The notes under the pieces were generated by a model. That model ran no database searches. It was not told the DNA's origin and was given only the letters and a program-made list of their open reading frames with translations. A stretch of DNA of 64,000 nucleotides. Origin: Naumannella halotolerans. GTDB lineage: Bacteria; Actinomycetota; Actinomycetes; Propionibacteriales; Propionibacteriaceae. The stretch spans positions 2,108,001 to 2,172,000 of the forward strand of contig NZ_SOAW01000001.1 of NCBI RefSeq assembly GCF_004364645.1. The letters run 5' to 3'. Both the position numbers and the translations under genes were made by a program. Of this stretch, positions 17,646 through 26,441 are shown one piece after another (within the stretch, counting starts at the first letter, position 1; the number at the start of each line of letters is the position of its first letter).

Positions 17646-19823
17646 TCACAGCGACAGGCTGGGATGCAGCCGGGTCATCGACACCGTTCGCTTCCGGGCG
17701 CAGACCAGTGTGGTCGCGGCCAGTGCCAGCACCATGGTCAGCACCAGAGCCCCGACCGACTGCCACACCGTGGCCAGGTCGCCACCGGCGATCAGTGCCC
17801 GCAACCCGGAGACACCATGGGTCATCGGCAACCATGGGGAGATCGCCTGGAAGAAGGCCGGTGCGGTCTCCACCGGATAGGTACCTCCGGCGGCGCCGAT
17901 CTGCACCATCAGCAGTACCAGTGCGACCAGTCTGCCGACGCCGCCGAGGGCGGCGATGCAGAGCTGATGGATCGCGTGGAAGCTGACCGCGATCAGGATC
18001 GAGAAGGCGATGGTGCCCAGCCAGACCCCGGCGGTGAAGTCGAGGGCGAAGACCAGCACACCGTAGAGCACGATGACCTGACCGATGCCGAACAGTGCGC
18101 CCGGAACGTATCCGGCCCAGGCGACCCGTCCGGAACCGGTGGTACTGGCCAGTGCCCGGTACGGGATGGCGTTGATCACCATGAAGGTGATCATGCCGCC
18201 GATCCACAGCGACAAGGTGATGAAGAACGGCGCCAGCCCCTCGCCGTAGACGCTCACCTCGTTCATCCGGTCCTGCTGGGCATCGATCGGTGTCGCCACC
18301 ACCGAGGAGCGTTCCTCCCGGTCGTCGGCCGAATAGGTCGGGATGTCTTCCAACCCGGCGGACAGCCGCTCGGCCAGCTCACTCGCGCCGTCGGCGAGCT
18401 CCTGGCTGCCGTCGACGGCCTCCCCGGTGCCCTCGGCGAGCTGTCCGGCACCGGTGGAGAGCTCGCGGGCTCCGCTGAGCGCGGTGCCGGTGCCCTCGAC
18501 CAGCTGACCGGTCCCGGTGGACAACGTGGCGGCGCCGTCGACGAGCTGGCGACCACCGGTGTCCAGGGTCACCATTCCCGAGGCCAGGGTGTCGGCGCCG
18601 GTGGAGACCTGTTGCGCACCGTCGTTCAGCCGGTCGATCTGCGCATCGGCCTCGTTGACCTGCGAGATCACCTGGTCCGAGGCCGATGCCAACCGCTGTT
18701 GCAGGTTCTGGGCCTGCGCAGCAGCGGCATCGGCACGGGTACGGGCGGTGCCGAGATCGTCCTGCACGGCGGTCAGCTCGTTGGCCAGCTGGGCGACGTT
18801 CTCGTCGTCGGGGTAGTCCTCCCGCAGCTGGGCGATCCGGTCGGCCAGCCGTTCGTCGATCCGGTCGGCGGCCTGGTCGAAATCGTCCCCGGCCTGTTCC
18901 AGTTGCGGCTGCGCATTGGCGACCAGCTCGTCGGCCCGGTCCTTCACCTCGTTCGCCCGGGCGGTGGCGGTGTCCGCGGTGGCGGCCAGGGTGGCCGTAC
19001 CGTCGGCTACCTGGGCGGCACCGTCGGCCAGGGTCTCCGAACCCGACCGCGCCGTCGAGATGCCGGTGGACAGTTCGCCGGCTCCGCTGGAGAGCTCGGC
19101 GGCGCCGGTGTCCAGTTGCCTGGCGCCGTCGTCGAGCTCGACCAACCCGTCGACCAGGGTCGTGGTGCCCTCGTCGAGCTGTGTGGCTCCGTCGTCCAAC
19201 TGCACCGCCCCGGCGGCGAGCTGGTCCGCACCGTCGCTGACCTGGGCGGCACCATCGGCGGCCTCGGCCACCGAGTCGTGGATGGTGTTGAACCCGACGT
19301 AGACCTGGGAGACGTAGTCGGCGGTGACGGTGGCGTCGAGGGCGTCGGCGATCTCCCGCAGCACGGTGCCGGAGAGCTGGCCGACGATGAAGCTGTGGGC
19401 ATCGTCGCTGCGCAGGGTCAGGTCGGCCTGCTGGGGGTCGTCGCCACCGGTGGAGACGATCGAGGAGGAGAAGTTGGCCGGGATCTCCAGGATCGCGAAG
19501 TAGCGACCGTCGGCCAGCCCCTGGTTCGCCTCCGCGAGCGAGGTCTCGTGCCAGTTGAACCCGCTGTCGGAGTTCCCGGTGATGTTGTCGACCAGTTCGT
19601 CACCGGCCTCCACCCGCTCGTCGTCATCGGTCGGTGAGTCCGCACCGCGGTCGAGATTCACCACGGCCGCCTGCAGCTTGTCCAGGTTGCCGGTCGGGTT
19701 CCAGTTGGACGCCAGGTAGAGACCGGCGTAGATCGCCGGGATGACGATGATCACCACCATTGCCAGGCGGGTGATCGTGTGGCGGCGGAATCGGCTCAGT
19801 TCGAGCCAGGGAAGGGAAAACAC
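17646..19823 (-). CDS. YhgE/Pip-family membrane protein (ABC-2-like exporter)
   Basis: A 725-residue membrane protein. One membrane segment near residues 18-38 (LAMVVIIVIPAIYAGLYLA) is followed by an extracytoplasmic domain of about 470 residues, then five or six C-terminal membrane segments (for example FFITLSLWIGGMITFMVI). The outer domain has many Asp/Gly-rich pseudo-repeats of the type DGATQLDEGTTTL, typical of YhgE/Pip, and a helical, Asp/Glu/Ala-rich central part. The GTG start has GAGGAG upstream. It lies 140 bp after an ABC-type ATPase on the same strand, so the two probably form an exporter. YhgE homologues support type VII or bacteriocin-related export or act as phage receptors; the substrate here is unknown. 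Confidence 0.82.
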   Translation of the reverse strand: MFSLPWLELSRFRRHTITRLAMVVIIVIPAIYAGLYLASNWNPTGNLDKLQAAVVNLDRGADSPTDDDERVEAGDELVDNITGNSDSGFNWHETSLAEANQGLADGRYFAILEIPANFSSSIVSTGGDDPQQADLTLRSDDAHSFIVGQLSGTVLREIADALDATVTADYVSQVYVGFNTIHDSVAEAADGAAQVSDGADQLAAGAVQLDDGATQLDEGTTTLVDGLVELDDGARQLDTGAAELSSGAGELSTGISTARSGSETLADGAAQVADGTATLAATADTATARANEVKDRADELVANAQPQLEQAGDDFDQAADRIDERLADRIAQLREDYPDDENVAQLANELTAVQDDLGTARTRADAAAAQAQNLQQRLASASDQVISQVNEADAQIDRLNDGAQQVSTGADTLASGMVTLDTGGRQLVDGAATLSTGTGQLVEGTGTALSGARELSTGAGQLAEGTGEAVDGSQELADGASELAERLSAGLEDIPTYSADDREERSSVVATPIDAQQDRMNEVSVYGEGLAPFFITLSLWIGGMITFMVINAIPYRALASTTGSGRVAWAGYVPGALFGIGQVIVLYGVLVFALDFTAGVWLGTIAFSILIAVSFHAIHQLCIAALGGVGRLVALVLLMVQIGAAGGTYPVETAPAFFQAISPWLPMTHGVSGLRALIAGGDLATVWQSVGALVLTMVLALAATTLVCARKRTVSMTRLHPSLSL

Positions 19824-19912
19824 GCGCAGCTCCTCGTTCGGGTGCCGTCACCGGCCAAGGTGGCGGGATGATCTCGGGCCGGTCTGCTCCTCGGCCGGTC
19901 TGGTTGCTTCGG

Positions 19913-19948
19913 CGGTACGCCCTGTTCCGGTACGCCCTGTTTCGGTAT
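19913..19948. repeat. 15-bp tandem repeat between the ATPase and the YhgE gene
   Basis: CGGTACGCCCTGTTC at 19913-19927 is followed by a copy with one change at 19928-19942 and the first few bases of a third. It lies in the 140-bp spacer between two genes read on the minus strand. It could be a regulatory or slippage repeat; I see no known motif. Confidence 0.6.
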
Positions 19949-19963
19949 GTGGGGATGGCCGCG

Positions 19964-20977
19964 TCACAGGGTCACCCGTTCGATCTCGGTGGCGGCCAGT
20001 TCCGGCCCCAGCGCGGTCAGCGTCGACCCGAGCTCGGAGTCGTCCTCACAGGTGACGAGCAGGGTGAGCGGACCGCGGTCGCGGCGCTCGTCACGCAACC
20101 GTTGGACCAGGCACAGTCCGGCCCAGGCACGTTCACGGTCGACCCCCTGACGCAACAGATCCAGGTTGTCGACGGCCAGCACGGGTGCGGCCTCGAGCAT
20201 CGCCAGCCCGATCTGCAGGAAGAACTGTTGCAATGGGGACAGATCCCCGACGAAGGTCTGCTCCTCCAGGTCGGAGAGGAAGTCGGCCCGCCGGGCGTCG
20301 TCGCTGCCGAGGCGGGCTTCGTCCGGTCGGGCGTCGAGCAGCTCGCCGGCCTCGGTGAAGGCGTGCCGAATCCGTTCCGCAGCGGCCCGGACCGACTTCC
20401 TGGACACGAACGGCGGCTTGTACCAGGGCTGCACCATGATCAACCGCTCGGCGATGTGTTGGGCGACGGTGAAATTGTCCTCCAGATCGGTGATGCCACC
20501 GACATTGGCCAGGGCGACATGTTTACGTACCCGCCCGGGATGTTTGCGCAGATCGTCACCACAGACCTGCCCGGTTCCGTCGCTGACCTGCATCCGGCCG
20601 GCCAGGGACAGCAGCAACGCGGTCTTGCCCGAGCCTCCCGGCCCGCGGATCAGACCCATCCCGCCTTCACCCACGACCAGGTCGACACCACCGAAGACGG
20701 GCTGCTTCTTCACCGTCATCGTCCAGTCGGAGACCTCGACGACCGGCCGGGCGGAACGGTCGTCGCCCTCACCCTCGGGTTCGGTCGACACCCGGCGGGC
20801 CGGGTTCAGCGGTCCGTCGTCGTAGGGATCGGCTCCGGCCAGTGCATGTTCGGGCGCGGCATGCTCGGGCGTGGCCGGTCCGGCTGCGGGCGCGGCGGGC
20901 CGGTCGGGACCACCCAACAGTTCCTCGGTCAGCTCACGATCCGACCGGGAACCATCGGCTCGACGACTCCGATTCAC
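19964..20977 (-). CDS. ABC-type ATPase with atypical signature, partner of the YhgE protein
   Basis: Residues before about 80 are Pro/Ala-rich and probably disordered. Walker A reads GPGGSGKTALLLSLAGRM. The position of the LSGGQ signature has LSPLQQFFLQIGLAML, and Walker B reads VLAVDNLD, with Asp followed by Asn where Glu is usual. TCEDD replaces the His-loop. So it is ABC-like in order but several catalytic residues differ, suggesting weak ATPase activity or regulation. GTG 20977, preceded by GGAG at 5 nt, gives 337 residues; the frame is open to 21094. It is codirectional with the YhgE gene. I infer an ATPase subunit for that exporter. Confidence 0.7.
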   Translation of the reverse strand: MNRSRRADGSRSDRELTEELLGGPDRPAAPAAGPATPEHAAPEHALAGADPYDDGPLNPARRVSTEPEGEGDDRSARPVVEVSDWTMTVKKQPVFGGVDLVVGEGGMGLIRGPGGSGKTALLLSLAGRMQVSDGTGQVCGDDLRKHPGRVRKHVALANVGGITDLEDNFTVAQHIAERLIMVQPWYKPPFVSRKSVRAAAERIRHAFTEAGELLDARPDEARLGSDDARRADFLSDLEEQTFVGDLSPLQQFFLQIGLAMLEAAPVLAVDNLDLLRQGVDRERAWAGLCLVQRLRDERRDRGPLTLLVTCEDDSELGSTLTALGPELAATEIERVTL

Positions 20978-21120
20978 ACCTGCTCCACTCCACGTACCGG
21001 TCCACACCGGTGTGCGAGGACCGCCCCAACAGCGTAGGCCACGGACCCGATTCGGTGGCCTAGGCTGACCTGCACCACCCCGCGCCGGGGGCACCCGATC
21101 GATCAGGACTGGAGCACCAG

Positions 21121-22062
21121 GTGACTGCCTCGCCCGCCCTTGCCTTCATCACCGCCGACGAGGTCACCGAACTGGTCGACCCGGGCACCGCCCGGGAACT
21201 GCTGCGGCAGACGCTGCTGGACGGTTTCGATCCGGCCGGCGACCCGGCCCGCAGCCATCTGCACAACGCCGCCGGGGAATTGCTGTTGATGCCCTCGGCG
21301 CTGAACGACTGGGTCGGGGTGAAGTTGGCCGGGGTGGCCCCAGAGAATCCTCGGCTCGGTCTCCCCCGGATCCAGGCCGTGTACGTCTTGTTCGACGGTG
21401 CCACGTTGAGCCCGCGGTTGATGATCGACGGTGCGGCGCTGACCAGCCTGCGTACCCCGGCCACCTCCGCGGTGGCTGCCGCCGAACTGGCAGATCCCGA
21501 CCCCGCGAAGCTGCTGGTCTTCGGTTCGGGGCCACAGGCGGTCGGTCACGTGGTGGCACTGACGACGCTGTTCCCGCGATTGTCGGTCTCGATCGTCGCC
21601 CGCCGCGCCGAAGGGGTGGCAGCCGCGATCGGGAAGCTCGATGCGCTGGGGATCGAGGCCACTGCCGGCAGCGCCGACGAGGTGCCGGAGGCCGACCTCA
21701 TCGTCACCGCCACCTCCTCCAGCGAGCCGGTCTTCGACGGTTCCGGGGTACGTGACGGAGCGTGCGTCCTGGCCATCGGCTCCCACTCACCGGCCCGTCG
21801 TGAACTGGACAGCACGCTGATGGGCCGCTCGCTGGTGGTGGTCGAGGATCTCGGCACGGCGCGTCGTGAATGCGGTGACGTGGTGATCGCCGCCGGCGAG
21901 GGACGGCTCTCGTTGGGCACCTTGCCGAACCTGTCCGACCTGGTCTGCGGCCGGATCAGCCGGGCCACCGACCGGCCGAATGTGTTCAAGGGTTCGGGGA
22001 TGGCCTGGCAGGACCTGGCCGTGGCGGCCGGGATCGCCGAGCGGTACACCGGGAACGACTGA
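21121..22062 (+). CDS. Ornithine cyclodeaminase/mu-crystallin family protein
   Basis: This is a 313-residue NAD(P)-dependent enzyme of the OCD/alanine dehydrogenase/ketimine reductase family. It has a substrate segment (LLMPSALNDWVGVKLAGVAP, LMIDGAALTSLRTPATSAVA) and a Rossmann fold (LLVFGSGPQAVGHVVAL; VARR after strand 2, favouring NADP). DVVIAAGEG follows near the C-terminus. GTG 21121 has GGAG 9 nt upstream. The next gene codes for a 2-oxoglutarate-semialdehyde-type dehydrogenase. OCD-family pyrroline-2-carboxylate reductases take part in hydroxyproline and D-proline use, so such a role is plausible, but ornithine or ketimine substrates are equally possible. Confidence 0.82.
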   Translation: MTASPALAFITADEVTELVDPGTARELLRQTLLDGFDPAGDPARSHLHNAAGELLLMPSALNDWVGVKLAGVAPENPRLGLPRIQAVYVLFDGATLSPRLMIDGAALTSLRTPATSAVAAAELADPDPAKLLVFGSGPQAVGHVVALTTLFPRLSVSIVARRAEGVAAAIGKLDALGIEATAGSADEVPEADLIVTATSSSEPVFDGSGVRDGACVLAIGSHSPARRELDSTLMGRSLVVVEDLGTARRECGDVVIAAGEGRLSLGTLPNLSDLVCGRISRATDRPNVFKGSGMAWQDLAVAAGIAERYTGND

Positions 22063-22154
22063 TCCGTACTCCCCGCTCGGTCAGGACCGGCTGTCGATCT
22101 CGCCTAGGCTGGGATCCTAATCGTCATCAACCTGAGCAAGAGGTACCCCGGCCC

Positions 22155-23744
22155 ATGCCCACAGATCTCCCCCTGTCCACCGACCTCAGCGGCGCATCCC
22201 TGATCGGCGATCAGCCGACCACGCCCTCGTCAGGTACGTTCCGCGCCATCGATCCGCGGACCGGTGAGCAGCTGGAACCGGCCTTCGCCGAGGCCGGCCC
22301 GGCCGAGGTCGAACGGGCCACCGTGCTCGCCCAGGAGGCGTTCGGCACCTATCGGCGGACCGACCCGAAGACCCGAGCCGCCTTCCTGGAGTCGATCGCC
22401 GCCAACATCGAAGCGCTGGTTGAGACCTTGTCCGACCGGGTGCAGGCCGAGACCGGACTGCCCGCGGCCAGGGTCGCCGGCGAGACCGGTCGTACCGCCG
22501 GTCAGCTGCGGATGTTCGCCCAGGTGGTCCGCGACGGCGGCTACCGCGAGGTACGGATCGAGACCGCGCTGCCGGACCGCAAACCGCTCCCCCGGCCGGA
22601 CCTGCGGGAGCGGAAGATCCCGCTCGGGCCGGTGGCGGTCTTCGGTGCCTCCAATTTTCCGCTCGCCTTCTCGGTCGCCGGCGGTGACACCGCCTCGGCA
22701 CTGGCCGCCGGCTGCCCGGTGGTGGTGAAGGGCCACCCGGCACACCCGGGCACCTCCGAACTGGTCGGCCGCGCGATCGCCGCAGCGGTCGCCGAACACG
22801 ACCTGCCTGCGGGTACGTTCTCCCTGCTGCAGGGGACCTCCCACGAGCTCGGCACCGCTCTGGTCCGCGATCCGCGGATCACCGCGGTCGGCTTCACCGG
22901 TTCCCGGGCCGGTGGCCTGGCCCTGGTCGACGTGGCGAACTCCCGGCCGGTACCGATCCCGGTCTATGCCGAGATGTCCGCGGTCAACCCGGTGTTCCTG
23001 CTGCCCGGTGCCCTGGCCGACCGTGCCGCGGGGATCGGCGAGGACTTCGTCACCTCGGTCACCGGCAGCAGCGGCCAGCTGTGCACCAAGCCCGGGCTGG
23101 TCTTCGTCCTCGACGATCCCGCAGCCGACGAGTTCATCACCTCCGCGACAACCGCCCTCACCGGTGTGACCAGTGCTCCGATGCTGACCTCCGGTATCGC
23201 CGGGGCGTTCGCCGACGGGGTCGCCGCAACAGCGAAGGTCGACGGCGTGCAGACCGCCGCCCAGGGCCGGCCCGATGAGTCGATCACCAGCGCCGGACTG
23301 CCGGCACTGTTCGTCACCTCCGGGGAGCGGTTCCTGGCCGAACCGCAGCTGGCGGCCGAGATGTTCGGACCGGCGGCTGTCGTGGTGAAGGTCGCCGATG
23401 TCGACCAACTCCGGCAGATCGTCCGGAGCCTAGAGGGACAGCTCACCGCCACCCTGCATCTCACCGAGGCCGACGACGCCCTGGCTGCCGAGCTGCTCAC
23501 CGAGTTGGAGCTGCTCGCCGGGCGGGTACTGGTCAACGGCTGGCCGACCGGTGTCGATGTCGGCCAGGCGATGGTCCACGGTGGTCCGTTCCCGGCCACC
23601 TCGGCCCCGGGCACCACATCGGTCGGCACATTGGCGATCGACCGTTTCCTGCGGCCGGTGGTCTACCAGAACGTTCCCGAACGGCTGCTGCCGCCGGAGA
23701 TCCGGCCGGACAATCCGTTCCAGGTGCCACGACAGGAGAGCTGA
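22155..23744 (+). CDS. Aldehyde dehydrogenase, 2,5-dioxovalerate (alpha-ketoglutarate semialdehyde) type
   Basis: A 529-residue aldehyde dehydrogenase of the NADP-type KGSADH subgroup. The NADP pocket carries FGASNFPLAFSVAGGDTASA and VVVKGHPAHPGTSELVGRA. The Glu motif is VYAEMSAVNPVFLLPGAL and the catalytic Cys lies in SGQLCTKPG. The substituted GASNFPLAFS block, in place of the usual PWNFP, is characteristic of enzymes in pentose/aldaric acid and hydroxyproline breakdown. It is 92 bp after the OCD-family gene on the same strand, and the pair suits a pathway that feeds 2-oxoglutarate. The exact substrate is unproven. Confidence 0.85.
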   Translation: MPTDLPLSTDLSGASLIGDQPTTPSSGTFRAIDPRTGEQLEPAFAEAGPAEVERATVLAQEAFGTYRRTDPKTRAAFLESIAANIEALVETLSDRVQAETGLPAARVAGETGRTAGQLRMFAQVVRDGGYREVRIETALPDRKPLPRPDLRERKIPLGPVAVFGASNFPLAFSVAGGDTASALAAGCPVVVKGHPAHPGTSELVGRAIAAAVAEHDLPAGTFSLLQGTSHELGTALVRDPRITAVGFTGSRAGGLALVDVANSRPVPIPVYAEMSAVNPVFLLPGALADRAAGIGEDFVTSVTGSSGQLCTKPGLVFVLDDPAADEFITSATTALTGVTSAPMLTSGIAGAFADGVAATAKVDGVQTAAQGRPDESITSAGLPALFVTSGERFLAEPQLAAEMFGPAAVVVKVADVDQLRQIVRSLEGQLTATLHLTEADDALAAELLTELELLAGRVLVNGWPTGVDVGQAMVHGGPFPATSAPGTTSVGTLAIDRFLRPVVYQNVPERLLPPEIRPDNPFQVPRQES

Positions 23745-23825
23745 GTCGGACGCGGCGGCAGAACCAGCCCGAAACGCTGAGCGACGTGGTGGGGCGGTGA
23801 CCCGACGGTGGTTATCGTTGGTGCC

Positions 23826-24230
23826 ATGAACGGCGTCGACCAAGCAGCCGCTCCGCGACGGGCGGCGCCTCCGCGCGCCTCCACCTCCCTGATCGTCGGC
23901 ACCGTGGCTGCCTTCGTCTCCTGCGCCGGGCTGGGCACGGGAGTGCTGGGCTACCTGACCGGCAACCTGGCGATGGGAATCGCCGCGACGGTGGCGCTGA
24001 TCGGAGCCATCGGTACGGTCATCCTGCTCTCCCTCTCCCTCGACTCGAAGACCCCGCCCACCCCGTTGTGGTTGCGGATCTGCGGCGGGGTGGCGATCGT
24101 CGCCGGCGGCGCGGCCTTCGCCGCGTTCCTGGCCTTGAGCGTCTTCGAGATCTTCACCCCGGTGGCCCTCGGCATCAGCATCGTCGCCCAGTTGCTGATC
24201 ATGGTCGCGAGTTTCACCCACTACGACTGA
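23826..24230 (+). CDS. Small four-helix membrane protein of unknown function
   Basis: ATG 23826 gives 134 residues: an Ala/Arg-rich N-terminal stretch of about 20, then hydrophobic segments SLIVGTVAAFVSCAGLGTGV, LAMGIAATVALIGAIGTVIL, ICGGVAIVAGGAAFAAFLAL and VALGISIVAQLLIMVASF. I do not recognise a family. It is 81 bp after the aldehyde dehydrogenase, so it may share that transcript. It overlaps the convergent acyl-CoA dehydrogenase gene by 17 bp. Confidence 0.7.
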   Translation: MNGVDQAAAPRRAAPPRASTSLIVGTVAAFVSCAGLGTGVLGYLTGNLAMGIAATVALIGAIGTVILLSLSLDSKTPPTPLWLRICGGVAIVAGGAAFAAFLALSVFEIFTPVALGISIVAQLLIMVASFTHYD

Positions 24231-25221
24231 GCATGACCTGCGGCAACAGCCGGTCCTCCCTGGTCACGGCGGGCCGCAGCAGTTCCAGCAATCGCTGCTC
24301 CCAGTAGGTCTGCGTACCGAATTCCGAGCGCCAGGCGAGCAGCGGGACGGTACTGCGGTGGAGTCGGTGCTCGGCCGTCGTACCGATCGCACCGTGCACC
24401 TGATGGGCATTGCGGGCGATCACCGAGGCTGCCTGTCCGGCACAACTGCGGGCGACCGCCACCGCATGGTCCAGGTCGTCGCCGACGGCGCCGTCGGCAA
24501 GCCGTCCGAGCGCCCAGTCGGTGGCGGTACGGGCGAGTTCGGCCTCGGCCGCAGCATCGGCGATCAGCTGCTGCACGGCCTGGAACCGGGCGATCGGCCG
24601 ACCGAACTGTTCGCGTTCGCGGGCATGGTCGATCATCAACTCCACCGCCCGGGCACCGGTGACCACCATCTGCACCGCACGTACCAGGGCACCCCGCGCC
24701 AGCAGCCCGTTCCGCACCGGCGCACCGACGTCGACCCAGTCCACCGGTTGCGTCAGCCGGAGTTCGTCACGGCCCTCGCCGGCCAGGTTCTGGCCGGGAG
24801 TGAGCGTGAACTGTTCCGGCCCGGTGACAGCGATCCGGCCAGCGGGATCGACCAGCAGCACCCGCTCGGCGGCCACTGCCCAGGGCACCGCATGCGCCCT
24901 CTCGTCGGCATCGAGGAAGCCCACCGTGGCGATCCCGCTCAGCCGCTCGATCCCGGCCAGTCCGCACAACCAGCCGGCCAGCAGGTCGTGCTCGGCCACC
25001 GGCAGCAACGCCCCGGCTGCGGCCAGCTCACCGACCACCGTCATCGTGGCGCGTACCCCGAGCTCCTCGACCTCGCCCAGTTGCAGCAGTTCCGAACCGG
25101 CCAGCGCCTGCCACAGCTCGGCGTCGAACCCGGTCGGCAGGCCGGCCTGTCGATGATCATCGAGGATCTCGAGGACCAGCTGCCGCACGTCGCCGAGCAA
25201 AGAGGTGTCGATTCCGGTCAT
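24214..25221 (-). CDS. Acyl-CoA dehydrogenase, short subunit
   Basis: A 335-residue protein of the acyl-CoA dehydrogenase fold. The C-terminal domain is clear: ELMIDHAREREQFGRPIARF, QVHGAIGTTAEHRLHRSTVP. The N-terminal half is divergent and lacks the usual SEPxxGSD FAD/acyl loop. Its start overlaps the stop of the complete acyl-CoA dehydrogenase upstream (ATGA). In actinobacteria such adjacent unequal pairs form alpha2-beta2 enzymes for steroid side chains or other bulky acyl-CoAs, with FAD sites made jointly. I infer the same here. No steroid genes are in the window, so the substrate is open. Confidence 0.82.
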   Translation of the reverse strand: MTGIDTSLLGDVRQLVLEILDDHRQAGLPTGFDAELWQALAGSELLQLGEVEELGVRATMTVVGELAAAGALLPVAEHDLLAGWLCGLAGIERLSGIATVGFLDADERAHAVPWAVAAERVLLVDPAGRIAVTGPEQFTLTPGQNLAGEGRDELRLTQPVDWVDVGAPVRNGLLARGALVRAVQMVVTGARAVELMIDHAREREQFGRPIARFQAVQQLIADAAAEAELARTATDWALGRLADGAVGDDLDHAVAVARSCAGQAASVIARNAHQVHGAIGTTAEHRLHRSTVPLLAWRSEFGTQTYWEQRLLELLRPAVTREDRLLPQVMLSRSG

Positions 25222-26336
25222 CGCAGTCCCAGTCCTCTCGCGATCACACCACGCAGTACCTCGTTGGTGCCGCCCCGGATGGTGAAACCGGGACGCTGCA
25301 GTACCCCGATGTCGGCGAGAGCCCGCAGTGGATCCGCGGCCGGCAGCCGGGCATCGGCATGATCGACGATGTCGCCCTCGGTCAGGGTCCCCAGGTGCTT
25401 CACCATGGCAGCTGCCAGGTCGGGGCGCTCCCCGGTCTGCAGCCGTTCGGCGATCTGTGACGACATCAGGTGCAACCCGACCACCCGGGCCGCCAACCTT
25501 CCCAGCTCGGGGTCGGCGGGTGTCGCGGATCGGGTGTCCAGCAAGCCGTTCAACAGCACCTGGGCCGACAGGAAACGCTCCGGCCCCGAACGCTCGTAGG
25601 CCAGTTCCGAGGTCACCTGCTGCCACCCCTGACCGAGTTCACCCAGCACCCGGGAGTCGGGTACGAAGACCTCGTCGAGAGTGACCTCGTTGAAGTGATG
25701 GGAACCCGACATCGAGATCACCGGGGAGATGTGCACCCCCGGGGCGCGCAGGTCGACGATGAACTGGCTCAGCCCGGCATGGCGATGGTTCACCTCCAGC
25801 GGTTCGGTGCGTGCGAGGGCGAAGAAGGCATCGGCCAGGTGTCCACCCGAGGTCCAGGACTTCGTACCCGAGATCAGCCAGCCACCGTCGGTCCGTACCC
25901 CCTTGGTGCGGACGCTGGCGAGATCCGAACCGCTGGTCGGTTCACTCATGCCGATCGCGAAACACAAGTCGCCGCGGGCGATCCGCGGCAGGTACGCGTG
26001 CTTCTGTTCCTCGGTGCCGACGCTCAGCAGGGTGGGCGCGATCTGCCGGTCCGCGACCCAGTGGTAGCCGACCGGCGCACCGGCCGCGACCAGTTCCTCG
26101 GTGACCACGAAGCGTTCGAGGAAGCTCCGCCCATTGCCCCCGTACTCCTCCGGGATGGTCATCCCGATCCACCCGCGCTCGGCCAGGAGACGGCTGAACG
26201 CGGGATCGAACCGGGTCAGCCAGGTGTCGACACCCGGGGTGAACCCGCCCGTCTCCCGCTGCTCGGCGAGGAACCGGCGCACCTCGCGGCGCAGTTCGAC
26301 CAATCCGACGGCTTCGTCCGAACCCAGCGTGCTCAT
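25218..26336 (-). CDS. Acyl-CoA dehydrogenase, full-length subunit
   Basis: A 372-residue acyl-CoA dehydrogenase that oxidises acyl-CoA to 2-enoyl-CoA with FAD. It shows GWIGMTIPEEYGGNGRSFLE, AIGMSEPTSGSDLASVRTK, WLISGTKSWTSGGHLADAFF and the C-terminal RGGTNEVLRGVIARGLGL. ATG 26336 is used because GGGAGG lies just upstream; the longer open frame to 26402 has no such site. It is translationally coupled to the short subunit downstream and divergent from the crotonase at 26442, consistent with one acyl-CoA catabolic unit. Confidence 0.9.
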   Translation of the reverse strand: MSTLGSDEAVGLVELRREVRRFLAEQRETGGFTPGVDTWLTRFDPAFSRLLAERGWIGMTIPEEYGGNGRSFLERFVVTEELVAAGAPVGYHWVADRQIAPTLLSVGTEEQKHAYLPRIARGDLCFAIGMSEPTSGSDLASVRTKGVRTDGGWLISGTKSWTSGGHLADAFFALARTEPLEVNHRHAGLSQFIVDLRAPGVHISPVISMSGSHHFNEVTLDEVFVPDSRVLGELGQGWQQVTSELAYERSGPERFLSAQVLLNGLLDTRSATPADPELGRLAARVVGLHLMSSQIAERLQTGERPDLAAAMVKHLGTLTEGDIVDHADARLPAADPLRALADIGVLQRPGFTIRGGTNEVLRGVIARGLGLR

Positions 26337-26441
26337 CGCACCTCCCGTTCGGCACGCTACTACGCAGCCTGGAGCCGGCTGCAGGGCAGGCACGGTCGTC
26401 ACCTAGGGTCGGGCGATGAACCACCGATGACGGAGGAAACG

